Source: Pseudoxanthomonas mexicana
GTDB taxonomy: Bacteria; Pseudomonadota; Gammaproteobacteria; Xanthomonadales; Xanthomonadaceae
DNA: 64,000 nucleotides
Assembly: GCF_010093385.1 (NCBI RefSeq)
Contig: NZ_PDWV01000003.1
Location: forward strand, 62,001 to 126,000
Reading direction: 5' to 3'
A program made the translations under genes and the position numbers. The notes beneath the pieces were generated by a model. That model worked only from the letters and a program-made list of their open reading frames with translations. It had not been told where the DNA came from and did no database searches. Below are positions 55,853 to 64,000 of the stretch, piece after piece (positions within the stretch are counted from its first letter, which is position 1; each line of letters begins with the position of its first letter).

Positions 55853-57214
55853 CTACGCCGACGGGCGGCCGCGCAACAGGCTGAAGGCGAACGCGGCCAC
55901 CAGCCCCGCCCCCAGCAGCAGCACGCCCCACAGCAGCCAGGCTTTCCAGTCGCGGGGTTCTGGCGGCGCCACGAGCGCGGCGTCGCCGGCCAGCACCGCG
56001 GCCGTGGACAGGTAGGCGGGCGCCGGTTGCCATTCGGCGCCGCGGTCGCGCCGCAGTGCGTCGACCAGCGCCGGCATGGGCACCGTGGCGCGACGGGCGC
56101 TCGCGCTGCCGGCCACCAGCGCGTACGGCGGCGTGCCCTGCGCCAGGAACACCATCACCTCGGGCCGGTAGCCCAGTCGCAGCGTGGGCGCCCGCTCGGG
56201 CAAGGCGCCGCGGCTGCGCAGCCGCCACTGGCGGTCGCGCACCGGTCCACTGGACAAGGCTTGATCGGGCGATGCGCTGGGACGTTCGCCATCCACGCGA
56301 TAGGCCACCCACGGACCGGCGCGCAGCCGCCATGGCGCGTCATCGGCGTCGCGGCTTTCCAGCGTCCATTCGCCCACGGCGAAATCATCCATCGCCAGGT
56401 TGGCCAGGGCGATGGGATAGCGGCCATCGCTGTGGTAGACGAACCCGTCCACGCCCTGCTCCCGCACGCGCCGCCCCTGCATTTCCGACCACGCCACCGT
56501 CTGCTGCAGATGCGCGGCATCCAGGCGCACGCGGATCTCGCGGATCGGCAGCGCCGCAGCGGCATCGAGCGGCACGAAGCGCACGTAGCGGAATCCCGCC
56601 TGGATGGGCGCCTCGTCGTGCAGCAGCCGCTGGGTGCCGCGCTGCAGTTCCATCAGTGTCACGCGCGACTGCATCACGTCCCATGTTTGAAGGTCGTGGC
56701 TGCCTTCCACGCGGAAACGGGCCTCGCGGGGCTCGCCCGGGTCCCAGGTGATCTCCAGCGCTTCGGGGTTGTCGCGGATGCCGCTGAGGTCCACCAGGAA
56801 GGCCCGCCCCGTGTCCTCCGACGGCATGCCGCCGCTGGCCTCGATGCGGACGATGCGCCCGTGTTCGCCGAACTGAGCCGACACGCTCGCGGGTTCGCCT
56901 GCACCCTGCGCCGGCGCGGGCAACGGGAACCACGGCACGACGATGCGGCGGGCGGGCAGCGCCGTGGGCTGCTCCGGCCCGAACAATGCCGCCGCCACCG
57001 GCTTGCCGTTCGCATCCAGCACGTCCACATCGCGCAGGTCGGCCCAGGCGGTGGTGGTGTAGACGCTGCGATCGAGTTCGACGCGGTAGGCGCCCGCGCG
57101 TTCGGCGGACAGGGCCAGCGGCCACCGCTTCGCGTACGCGGCCTGTGCCGGCGACTGCGCCAGCGTCGCGAACGACGCGGCCAGCAATGCCAGGGCAAGC
57201 AACAGGGTCCTCAT
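55853..57214 (-). CDS. DUF3999 family protein
   Basis: A 453-residue protein with a signal peptide ([18 protein letters not shown]), a long beta-rich periplasmic part ([53 protein letters not shown]) and a C-terminal membrane helix near residues 430-450. The pattern fits DUF3999, always found next to DUF2339 proteins, and has a discoidin-like or carbohydrate-binding flavour in its middle. Function unknown. Its ATG overlaps the DUF2339 stop by four bases, so the two are coupled. Confidence 0.85.
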   Translation of the reverse strand: MRTLLLALALLAASFATLAQSPAQAAYAKRWPLALSAERAGAYRVELDRSVYTTTAWADLRDVDVLDANGKPVAAALFGPEQPTALPARRIVVPWFPLPAPAQGAGEPASVSAQFGEHGRIVRIEASGGMPSEDTGRAFLVDLSGIRDNPEALEITWDPGEPREARFRVEGSHDLQTWDVMQSRVTLMELQRGTQRLLHDEAPIQAGFRYVRFVPLDAAAALPIREIRVRLDAAHLQQTVAWSEMQGRRVREQGVDGFVYHSDGRYPIALANLAMDDFAVGEWTLESRDADDAPWRLRAGPWVAYRVDGERPSASPDQALSSGPVRDRQWRLRSRGALPERAPTLRLGYRPEVMVFLAQGTPPYALVAGSASARRATVPMPALVDALRRDRGAEWQPAPAYLSTAAVLAGDAALVAPPEPRDWKAWLLWGVLLLGAGLVAAFAFSLLRGRPSA

Positions 57215-59955
57215 GCGGTCGCCTCCTCGGTATCGATGCGGCGCGGCGGCGCCGGTGCCAGATAACCCACCACCGTGCACAGCAGGCCGTAGGCGATGAA
57301 GGAACCGATGCCCAGCAGGTTGCCCAGGTGCTGCCGGTCCACCGACACCAGCTTCACCAGCACCACGCCCATCAGCACCGCGCCCCCCAGCCACAGCATG
57401 CGCTGGCCGCGGCGCGAACCGATCACCCAGCCCAGCACGCCCAGCACGCTCCACACCACGGTCAGGCTGGTCTGCGCGAGGCTGCCCGACAGGAGTCCAT
57501 CGCTCCACGGCACGCCACCCCAGTGATGGACGGCGTGCAGCACCACGGAAGTGATCCACACGAAGGCGGCCGACGTCAGCAGCACGATCTGCATGGGCGG
57601 CATGCTGCGGTCTTCCGGCATCCACCAACGCAGGAGCAGCACGAGCACCGCGAGCTGGGCGAGTTCCAGCGGGTTCACCACGGGAATCCACGGCAGCGGC
57701 ATGGCGTCGCCGGCGAGGAACAGCGAGCCTGCCCACCACAGGCCGAGCGCGGCGAACAGCACGCCCAAGAGCGGGGTACGCCAGCCGTCGAAGCGTTCGC
57801 CCAGCGGCGCCGACAGCCAGCCCCAGCGGAACAGCGCCAGCGCGACGACCACCAGCCACGGCAACGCGATCAGGCCGGCCGTCCAGCCCTGGCCCATGCC
57901 TTCCAGCCAGTCGGGCAGCCACGCCATCAGGAGGCTCGCCACCATCGGCCACACCAGCCACCAGACGAACTGCGCAGCACCGGCGAGGCGATGTTCGCTA
58001 TCGCGCAGGCACATCAGGCTGCGAATGCCGAGTGCCGCATAGACCAGCCACGCCCAGACGCCATGGCCCGCGAATGGCTGCTGGTGCACATCCGACTGCC
58101 AGATCGCCAGCGGCACCGCAGAAGCCAAGGCCGCCAGCGTCGTCCACGCCAGCGCACCCGACGGGCGACGGCGATGCGCTTCGGCCGCCAGCCAGCCCGT
58201 CAGCGCCGCGAAGGCGAGCATCGCGTCCGGTTCGTCCCGACGGCCCAGATAGCGCTCGATCTCGATGACGCCATTGCCCAGCCACCACGCCAGGCCCCAC
58301 AGGTAGTACAGCCCCGCGACGGCGCCCAGCCGGCCGCGATAGCTCCAGGCGCTGGCCAGGCCTGCCAGCGCGATCAGCAGCGCGCTCATGAAGGGGGCGT
58401 TGGCGAACATCGGATGGGCCGTCGCGTCGAATCCGCCGGCGGACCAGGCGTCAGCCCGCGCGATGAAGAATGCGAACGCCGCCGCCATCTGCAGGCCCGC
58501 ACCGGTCAGCTGCGGGAGCAGGCGCGACTGCCGCAGCCCCAGCCAGACCAGCGCCGCGCCCTCCAGCGCGAACACGCTCGCCGTGGCCTGGGCCGACAGC
58601 GCCAGCGGCACCGCCAGCGTGGCGAAACCCACCGCGAGCAGGGCATACGACTGCGCAAGCACGTCGTAGTTCTCGCGACGGCGCAGCAGCCACGACAACC
58701 CGGCGTACAGCACGCCCAGCCCCAACGCGCAGAACGCCAGCGGCATGCGGCTGTCTTCGAACGTACCCCCCTGCATCAGCCCGGCCTGCAGCGAGAACGC
58801 CACCAATGGCATGCCGAACACCAGGCACCCATCGATGAAGTCGCGTCGGCTGGCCGGCTGGCGGCGCGCAAACAGCAGCGGGATCAGCAGGTAGAACACG
58901 AAGAACAAGGCCAGGAACGGCTGGGTGGTGCCGTACTTCGCGGGGTCATAATCGAACAGGCCCCACACGGTGCCGATACCGAAGGTGAAGACGAAGCCGA
59001 GCAGGTTCAGCAGGCGCCACGACTTGTACCAGGCGATGCCGACGATGGCCGCGTTGAGCACGGCATAGTAGGAGAACAGCGCCACATGGTTGCCGCTGCC
59101 CGTCGACAGCCAGAGCGGGGCGAGGAAGCCCGCCAGCAGCGCGAACACCGCCAGCGCCTTGGCATCCTGCAGCACGGCCAGCATGCCGGCGCCGGCGACC
59201 AGCGCGATGCTCAGCGCGAAGGCCGCGCCGACCGGCATCAGGCCGAAGATCTTGAAGGCGGCGAATACCACCAGTAGCAGCACGCCGATGGCGCCACCCT
59301 GCAGACTGAGCGCGAACACGCGGTTGCTCTCGCGCTTGCGCCACGCGAACACCCGCGCACCCAGCGCCGCGGCCGCTACGCCGGCCAGGCGCAGTTCCGG
59401 CGGCAGGGTGAACCAGCCCTGGTCGGCGCCGTACTTGAGCAGTGCCGCGACACCGGCGAACAGCACCAGCATGCCGATCTTCACCGGCACGTTGCCGACG
59501 GTGAACCAGCGCTGCACCGCGCGGACCGCGGTGGTGGCGAAGTCCGGACGCGAGGGCGCGACGGGACGCGGCGGCCGGGGCGGCATCGGTGGCGCAGCCG
59601 GCGCTGGCGTGGGCGTTTGGGGTGCCGACGGGATCGGCGGTGGTCCAGCGGCGCGCTCCGGTGCAGCCGGTGCAGGCGCGGGTGTCGCGCGCGGCGGCGG
59701 TGGTGCGGCGTCGCGCATCAGGTCCGCCAGCGTGGGGCCTTCGTCCACGGCGGGTGCCGCAGGCGCGCTCACCGTGCTGGCAGGGGCTGGCGCCGGCTCG
59801 GCGACGCGTGCGGCGCGCAACTGGGTGACCTGTGCTTCCAGCGTGGCGACGCGGCGCTTCAGGCCGCTGACCGACACCAGCGCGACGATGAGCAGGACGG
59901 GCATGGCCAATACGGCCAGCCCCACCAGGACCAACAACCCGACCACGTCATCCAT
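57211..59955 (-). CDS. DUF2339 polytopic membrane protein
   Basis: A 914-residue inner-membrane protein. The N-terminus has one membrane helix (VVGLLVLVGLAVLAMPVLLIVALV), a short coiled coil (LKRRVATLEAQVTQLRAA) and a Pro/Ala-rich linker to about residue 155. After that come more than twenty hydrophobic helices, including the DUF2339 pattern VPVKIGMLVLFAGVAALLKYGADQG. Function unknown; membership in cell-envelope processes is only suggested by topology. Start at 59955 (MDDVVG). It is coupled to DUF3999 and lies between gap and pgk. Confidence 0.88.
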   Translation of the reverse strand: MDDVVGLLVLVGLAVLAMPVLLIVALVSVSGLKRRVATLEAQVTQLRAARVAEPAPAPASTVSAPAAPAVDEGPTLADLMRDAAPPPPRATPAPAPAAPERAAGPPPIPSAPQTPTPAPAAPPMPPRPPRPVAPSRPDFATTAVRAVQRWFTVGNVPVKIGMLVLFAGVAALLKYGADQGWFTLPPELRLAGVAAAALGARVFAWRKRESNRVFALSLQGGAIGVLLLVVFAAFKIFGLMPVGAAFALSIALVAGAGMLAVLQDAKALAVFALLAGFLAPLWLSTGSGNHVALFSYYAVLNAAIVGIAWYKSWRLLNLLGFVFTFGIGTVWGLFDYDPAKYGTTQPFLALFFVFYLLIPLLFARRQPASRRDFIDGCLVFGMPLVAFSLQAGLMQGGTFEDSRMPLAFCALGLGVLYAGLSWLLRRRENYDVLAQSYALLAVGFATLAVPLALSAQATASVFALEGAALVWLGLRQSRLLPQLTGAGLQMAAAFAFFIARADAWSAGGFDATAHPMFANAPFMSALLIALAGLASAWSYRGRLGAVAGLYYLWGLAWWLGNGVIEIERYLGRRDEPDAMLAFAALTGWLAAEAHRRRPSGALAWTTLAALASAVPLAIWQSDVHQQPFAGHGVWAWLVYAALGIRSLMCLRDSEHRLAGAAQFVWWLVWPMVASLLMAWLPDWLEGMGQGWTAGLIALPWLVVVALALFRWGWLSAPLGERFDGWRTPLLGVLFAALGLWWAGSLFLAGDAMPLPWIPVVNPLELAQLAVLVLLLRWWMPEDRSMPPMQIVLLTSAAFVWITSVVLHAVHHWGGVPWSDGLLSGSLAQTSLTVVWSVLGVLGWVIGSRRGQRMLWLGGAVLMGVVLVKLVSVDRQHLGNLLGIGSFIAYGLLCTVVGYLAPAPPRRIDTEEATA

Positions 59956-60130
59956 TCCCCGACCTCGCCTGTGCGTGTTTCCGGTGCAAGGACGCGGAAT
60001 GCCGCGCCCTCCGGCCGTCCGTGCAGCCGCGCCCGCAGCCTCGGGCATGGCCCGTGGATTTGCAAGATTCCGATCCGCGGGTGGCCGAGGACAGCGTACC
60101 CGGTATCGCCTCGTGATACCCGGAAACGAC

Positions 60131-60152
60131 GCGAGCGCCCAAGGGCGCTCGC
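60131..60152 (-). terminator. Terminator after gap
   Basis: GCGAGCGCCC and GGGCGCTCGC form a perfect ten-pair stem with a two-base centre, 37 bases past the gap stop, followed on the minus strand by GTCGTTTCC. It suggests gap is transcribed alone; the DUF2339 gene begins 176 bases further on. Confidence 0.65.
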
Positions 60153-60189
60153 GTACGGATGCTCCGGCCGGATCGACCGGCGTGGCGGC

Positions 60190-61197
<1,008 letters not shown>

Positions 61198-61246
61198 TCA
61201 GGACTCCTGCGGCCGCGCGCGGCGCGGCGGGGTTGACGGGGCCCAC

Positions 61247-61252
61247 ATTCTA
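61247..61252 (-). promoter_or_regulatory. Candidate -10 box (TAGAAT) for gap
   Basis: TAGAAT on the minus strand 53 bases before the gap ATG, in the gap-ompW divergent spacer. It is only about 34 bases from the FNR-type box at 61286. Confidence 0.4.
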
Positions 61253-61285
61253 ACAGCCCGCCCCGGCGACAGGCCGTGGCGGGCA

Positions 61286-61299
61286 TTGATCAGGATCAA
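61286..61299. promoter_or_regulatory. FNR/Anr-type box (TTGATCAGGATCAA) upstream of ompW
   Basis: A perfect TTGAT-N4-ATCAA palindrome, the consensus of FNR-family oxygen sensors, 58 bases before the ompW ATG. E. coli ompW is a known FNR target, which makes oxygen control plausible. The box also lies upstream of the gap promoter on the other strand. Confidence 0.75.
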
Positions 61300-61356
61300 G
61301 GCGGCGCCCCGTACGCGGGTGGAGACTGGCCCCACTCTCCAACGAGCGTCATCACC

Positions 61357-61977
61357 ATGAAGAAGACCCTGATCCCGATTGCCATCGCCCTCGCCTTCGG
61401 CGCCGCCGCTCCCGCCTTCGCCCAGTCCAAGGGCGACTGGACCCTGGGCGTCGGCGTGCACCAGGTGAACCCCAAGTCCGACAACGGCACGCTGGCCGGC
61501 GGCACCCTGCCGCTGGACATCGACAGCGACGTCAAGCCGACCATCACCTTCGAATACTTCCTGCGCGACAACCTGGGCCTGGAAGTGCTGGCCGCGCTGC
61601 CGTTCAAGCACGACATCGCCGTCGACGGCGTCGGCACCGTGGGCAGCACCAAGCACCTGCCGCCGACCGTGTCGCTGCAGTACCACTTCAACAGCAAGGG
61701 CAAGGTCTCGCCGTTCCTCGGCGCCGGCCTGAACTACACCACGTTCTTCAGCGAAGACACCAAGGGTGCGTTGGCAGGCACCGACCTGAAGCTGGACGAC
61801 TCCTGGGGCCTGGCCGCGCACGTCGGCATGGACATCAAGGTCAGCGAGCGTGGCGCGGTGCGCGTGGATGCGCGCTGGATCGACATCGACTCCGACGTCG
61901 AGGTGGACGGCGCCAAGCTGGGCACCGCCAACATCGACCCGCTGGTGTACGGCGTGGCGTATGTCGTGAAGTTCTGA
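61357..61977 (+). CDS. ompW: OmpW family outer-membrane protein
   Basis: A 206-residue small beta-barrel porin. Signal peptide residues 1-22 (LIPIAIALAFGAAAPAFA). The mature chain alternates hydrophobic residues in strands, with GDWTLGVGVHQVNPKSDNG, TITFEYFLRDNLGLEVLAALPFKH and FLGAGLNYTTFFSED, and ends in Phe as required for barrel assembly. OmpW forms a hydrophobic channel for small molecules. Start at 61357 after an FNR box. Confidence 0.95.
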   Translation: MKKTLIPIAIALAFGAAAPAFAQSKGDWTLGVGVHQVNPKSDNGTLAGGTLPLDIDSDVKPTITFEYFLRDNLGLEVLAALPFKHDIAVDGVGTVGSTKHLPPTVSLQYHFNSKGKVSPFLGAGLNYTTFFSEDTKGALAGTDLKLDDSWGLAAHVGMDIKVSERGAVRVDARWIDIDSDVEVDGAKLGTANIDPLVYGVAYVVKF

Positions 61978-62036
61978 GCAACGCATAACGCCCGCAACGC
62001 GCAATGGGGACGGCCCGTGTCGGTTAAAGTACCGGC

Positions 62037-62852
62037 ATGGTCCGTCCCCTTCTTTTCGTTCCCGCATTCCTCCTGGCCGTCGCGCTTGCGCTGCTGCCGC
62101 TCCCGGCGCGCGCATGGGGCCCGCTGGGCCATCGCCTGGTGGCGCTGCTGGCATGGGACGATCTGACACCGCCGGCGCGCCGCCAGGTCGAGGTCCTGCT
62201 GCGGGGCGAGCCGGATCCGACCCTCGCCGGCATCGCCAGCTGGGCCGACGACCTGCGCAAGCATGATCCCGTGCTCGGCAGGACGTCCGCACGCTGGCAC
62301 TTCGTCAATCTCGGCGAACACGACTGCGCCTACGAACAGGTCCGCGACTGCCCGGGAGGCAACTGCGTCGTCGAGGCGATCCGTGCGCAGGCCGCGATCC
62401 TGGCCGATCCGAAACGTACCCATGCCGAGCGGCTGCAGGCGCTGAAGTTCGTCGTGCACTTCGTCGGCGACGTGCACCAGCCGCTGCATGCCGGCTACGC
62501 TCACGACAAGGGCGGCAACGACGTGCAGGTCAATTTCGACGGCCAGGGCACGAACCTGCACACGCTGTGGGACAGCCGCATGCTTGTATCCACCGGACGC
62601 GGCGAGCAGGCCTATCTGGCGCACCTGCGTACCTTGCCGCGCCCCGCGCTCGCCGCCATGGTCCTGCCGCCACCGGCGGCCGTCTGGGCAGAACAGTCGT
62701 GCCGGGTGGTGACACGGCCGGACTTCTATCCGCGCCGCGCGAAGCTCGATCAGGCATATGTCGACAAGCATCTGCCGATCGCAGAACGACAGTTGCGCGC
62801 CGGTGGCGTGGCGCTGGCAGCCGTGCTGAACAAAGCGCTGGGTGGCCGCTGA
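62037..62852 (+). CDS. Exported S1/P1-type nuclease
   Basis: A 271-residue secreted zinc nuclease. The signal peptide ends PARA, leaving Trp27 as the mature N-terminus (WGPLGHRLVALL), which acts as a zinc ligand in this family. Further ligands: ASWADDLRKHD, RWHFVNLG, KFVVHFVGDVHQPLHAG, GGNDVQVNF, and NLHTLWDS. These enzymes cut single-stranded DNA and RNA. A TAAAGT box ends six bases before the ATG, with no ribosome site seen, so a leaderless start is possible. Confidence 0.93.
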   Translation: MVRPLLFVPAFLLAVALALLPLPARAWGPLGHRLVALLAWDDLTPPARRQVEVLLRGEPDPTLAGIASWADDLRKHDPVLGRTSARWHFVNLGEHDCAYEQVRDCPGGNCVVEAIRAQAAILADPKRTHAERLQALKFVVHFVGDVHQPLHAGYAHDKGGNDVQVNFDGQGTNLHTLWDSRMLVSTGRGEQAYLAHLRTLPRPALAAMVLPPPAAVWAEQSCRVVTRPDFYPRRAKLDQAYVDKHLPIAERQLRAGGVALAAVLNKALGGR

Positions 62853-62913
62853 CATCCACCGCACCCTCGCCGCCCTCGACACGCGTGTGGCATCCCCCTG
62901 AGGAGTCGTCCGC

Positions 62914-63699
62914 ATGAAGCTCTGCCCGTTGCTCCGCTCCTTCTCGGCCCTCTTGCTGATCGCCGTGTCGCTTGCGCCCACGGCGGCGCGCGCGCAGGAC
63001 GATGCAGGCCTCACCGTCTTCGCCGCCGCCAGCCTGAAGGAAGCGCTGGACGAGGCCGCCGCGGCGTACCGGAAGCAGACCGGCGTACCGGTCCGCGTGT
63101 CGTACGCCGCCAGTTCGGCGCTGGCGCGCCAGATCGAACAGGGCGCGCCGGCGGACGTGTTCTTCTCCGCCGACCTGGAGTGGATGGACTACCTGCAGCA
63201 GCGCAACAGGCTGGACGTCGCCACGCGGCGGAGCTTGCTCGGCAACCGGCTGGTGCTGATCGCACCCAAGGCGAGCAAGGCACAGGTCGACCTGAAGCAC
63301 CCCGCGACGTTGCTGGCCGCGCTCGGGGACGGCCGTCTCGCGGTCGGCCAGACCCGGACCGTCCCGGCGGGCCAGTACGCGAAGGCCTCGCTGGAGTCGC
63401 TGTCGTTGTGGAACGGCGTCAGACCGAGGCTGGCCGAATCTGAAAGCGTACGCGCGGCCCTCATGCTGGTGGCGCGCGGCGAAACGCCGTTGGGCATCGT
63501 GTACGCCTCCGATGCGAAGGCGGAACCGGGCGTGCGGGTCGTGGCGACCTTTCCCGAGGACTCGCACCCGCCCATCGTCTATCCGGTGGCGGCGCTGCGG
63601 GGTGCGCACGCCGCGCAGGCAGCGCGGTTCGTGCAATGGCTGGGGTCTCCCGCCGCTGATGCCCTCTTCACCAAGCGCGGCTTCGCGGTGAAGGACTGA
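62914..63699 (+). CDS. modA: Molybdate ABC transporter substrate-binding protein ModA
   Basis: A 261-residue periplasmic binding protein. The signal peptide ends ARAQ near residue 28. Motifs: [60 protein letters not shown], and [14 protein letters not shown] with the oxyanion-binding serines. It delivers molybdate or tungstate to ModBC. A strong GAGGAG lies eight bases before the ATG. modB follows after six bases, so the transporter operon continues past the window. Confidence 0.96.
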   Translation: MKLCPLLRSFSALLLIAVSLAPTAARAQDDAGLTVFAAASLKEALDEAAAAYRKQTGVPVRVSYAASSALARQIEQGAPADVFFSADLEWMDYLQQRNRLDVATRRSLLGNRLVLIAPKASKAQVDLKHPATLLAALGDGRLAVGQTRTVPAGQYAKASLESLSLWNGVRPRLAESESVRAALMLVARGETPLGIVYASDAKAEPGVRVVATFPEDSHPPIVYPVAALRGAHAAQAARFVQWLGSPAADALFTKRGFAVKD

Positions 63700-63705
63700 C
63701 ACCCC

Positions 63706-64000
63706 GTGTTCGATGCGTTCAGCGCCAACGAACTCACCGCGATCCGCCTCAGCCTGAAAGTCGCTGCGGTGGCGGCGCTGGCGAGCCTGCCGTTCGGAGT
63801 GCTGGTCGGCTGGCTGCTGGCGCGGACCCGCTTCCCGGGCAAGGCGTTGCTGGATGCGCTGGTCCACCTGCCGCTGGTGCTGCCGCCGGTAGTGATGGGC
63901 TACGCACTGCTGGTCACGCTGGGCACGCAGGGCGCCGTGGGCGCCTTCCTGCAGGAACACCTGGGCCTGGTGTTCGCGTTCCGCTGGACCGGCGCGGCGC
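63706..64000 (+). CDS. modB: Molybdate ABC transporter permease ModB (truncated by the window edge)
   Basis: A GTG at 63706, six bases after the modA stop, opens a frame to the window end (98 residues). It reads ELTAIRLSLKVAAVAALASL (first membrane helix), LVGWLLARTRFPGKALLDAL, VHLPLVLPPVVMGYALLV, then an extracytoplasmic loop, all typical of ModB. The rest lies outside. Confidence 0.93.
   Translation, partial: MFDAFSANELTAIRLSLKVAAVAALASLPFGVLVGWLLARTRFPGKALLDALVHLPLVLPPVVMGYALLVTLGTQGAVGAFLQEHLGLVFAFRWTGAA

Overview
The window is a GC-rich (roughly two thirds G+C), densely coded chromosomal stretch from a gammaproteobacterium of the Xanthomonadaceae (Xanthomonas / Pseudoxanthomonas / Stenotrophomonas type). 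This rests on recognisable proteins and gene orders (glyA-nrdR-ribD-ribE-ribB-ribH-nusB-thiL, a gap-pgk-pyk-fba run, a divergent cysDNC / cysJIH sulfate-assimilation locus) and on several extragenic palindromes headed by GTAG, like the SMAG elements described from Stenotrophomonas. No species can be named from the sequence alone. I see no tRNA, rRNA, CRISPR array, insertion sequence or prophage.

Layout, left to right. 1-4.0 kb: the 5' end of a chromate transporter gene and two tandem exported DUF885 peptidase-like genes. 4.0-8.1 kb: rsmI, divergent from an LpoA-like lipoprotein, yraN and a GlcD-type FAD oxidase. 8.3-17.1 kb: a long minus-strand cluster holding glyA, nrdR, a GNAT enzyme, ribD, a methyltransferase, an FMN riboswitch, ribE, a RibBX-type ribB, ribH, nusB, a small helix-hairpin-helix protein and thiL. 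17.2-24.1 kb: an RcnB-like protein, ettA, a DUF3667 protein, a Rieske protein, an FAH-family enzyme, mscL and an exported M28 peptidase. 24.2-31.5 kb (minus strand): an AGCS symporter with a TrmH-type methyltransferase, then an RND efflux pair with a GNAT gene overlapping its end.

31.6-46.1 kb is mostly sulfur metabolism. cysD-cysNC and cysJ-cysI-cysH diverge from one control region. Further on lie a CysB-like regulator and, divergent from it, cysG and cysK. Together these take sulfate through APS, PAPS, sulfite and sulfide to cysteine, with cysG supplying the siroheme for CysI. A LytS/LytTR-type two-component pair and three small membrane or lipoprotein genes sit between the two sulfur blocks. 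46.1-50.8 kb: two small genes, then a MarR-controlled Emr-type efflux operon whose adaptor gene is frameshifted. 51.1-61.2 kb (minus strand): glycolysis genes gap, pgk, pyk and fba, interleaved with a HAD phosphatase and the DUF2339/DUF3999 pair. 61.3-64 kb: ompW behind a perfect FNR-type box, an exported S1/P1 nuclease, modA and the start of modB.

The most unusual observations are: a one-base frameshift in emrA; GTAG palindromes placed at matching positions just upstream of cysNC and cysI; TAG stop codons supplied by GTAG heads in two genes; a ribB fused to a GTP-cyclohydrolase-like domain without its zinc cysteines; and a LytS-type kinase with an unrecognised cytosolic domain. I found no clear candidate for a wholly new multi-gene system. 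Most of the window is conserved housekeeping DNA.
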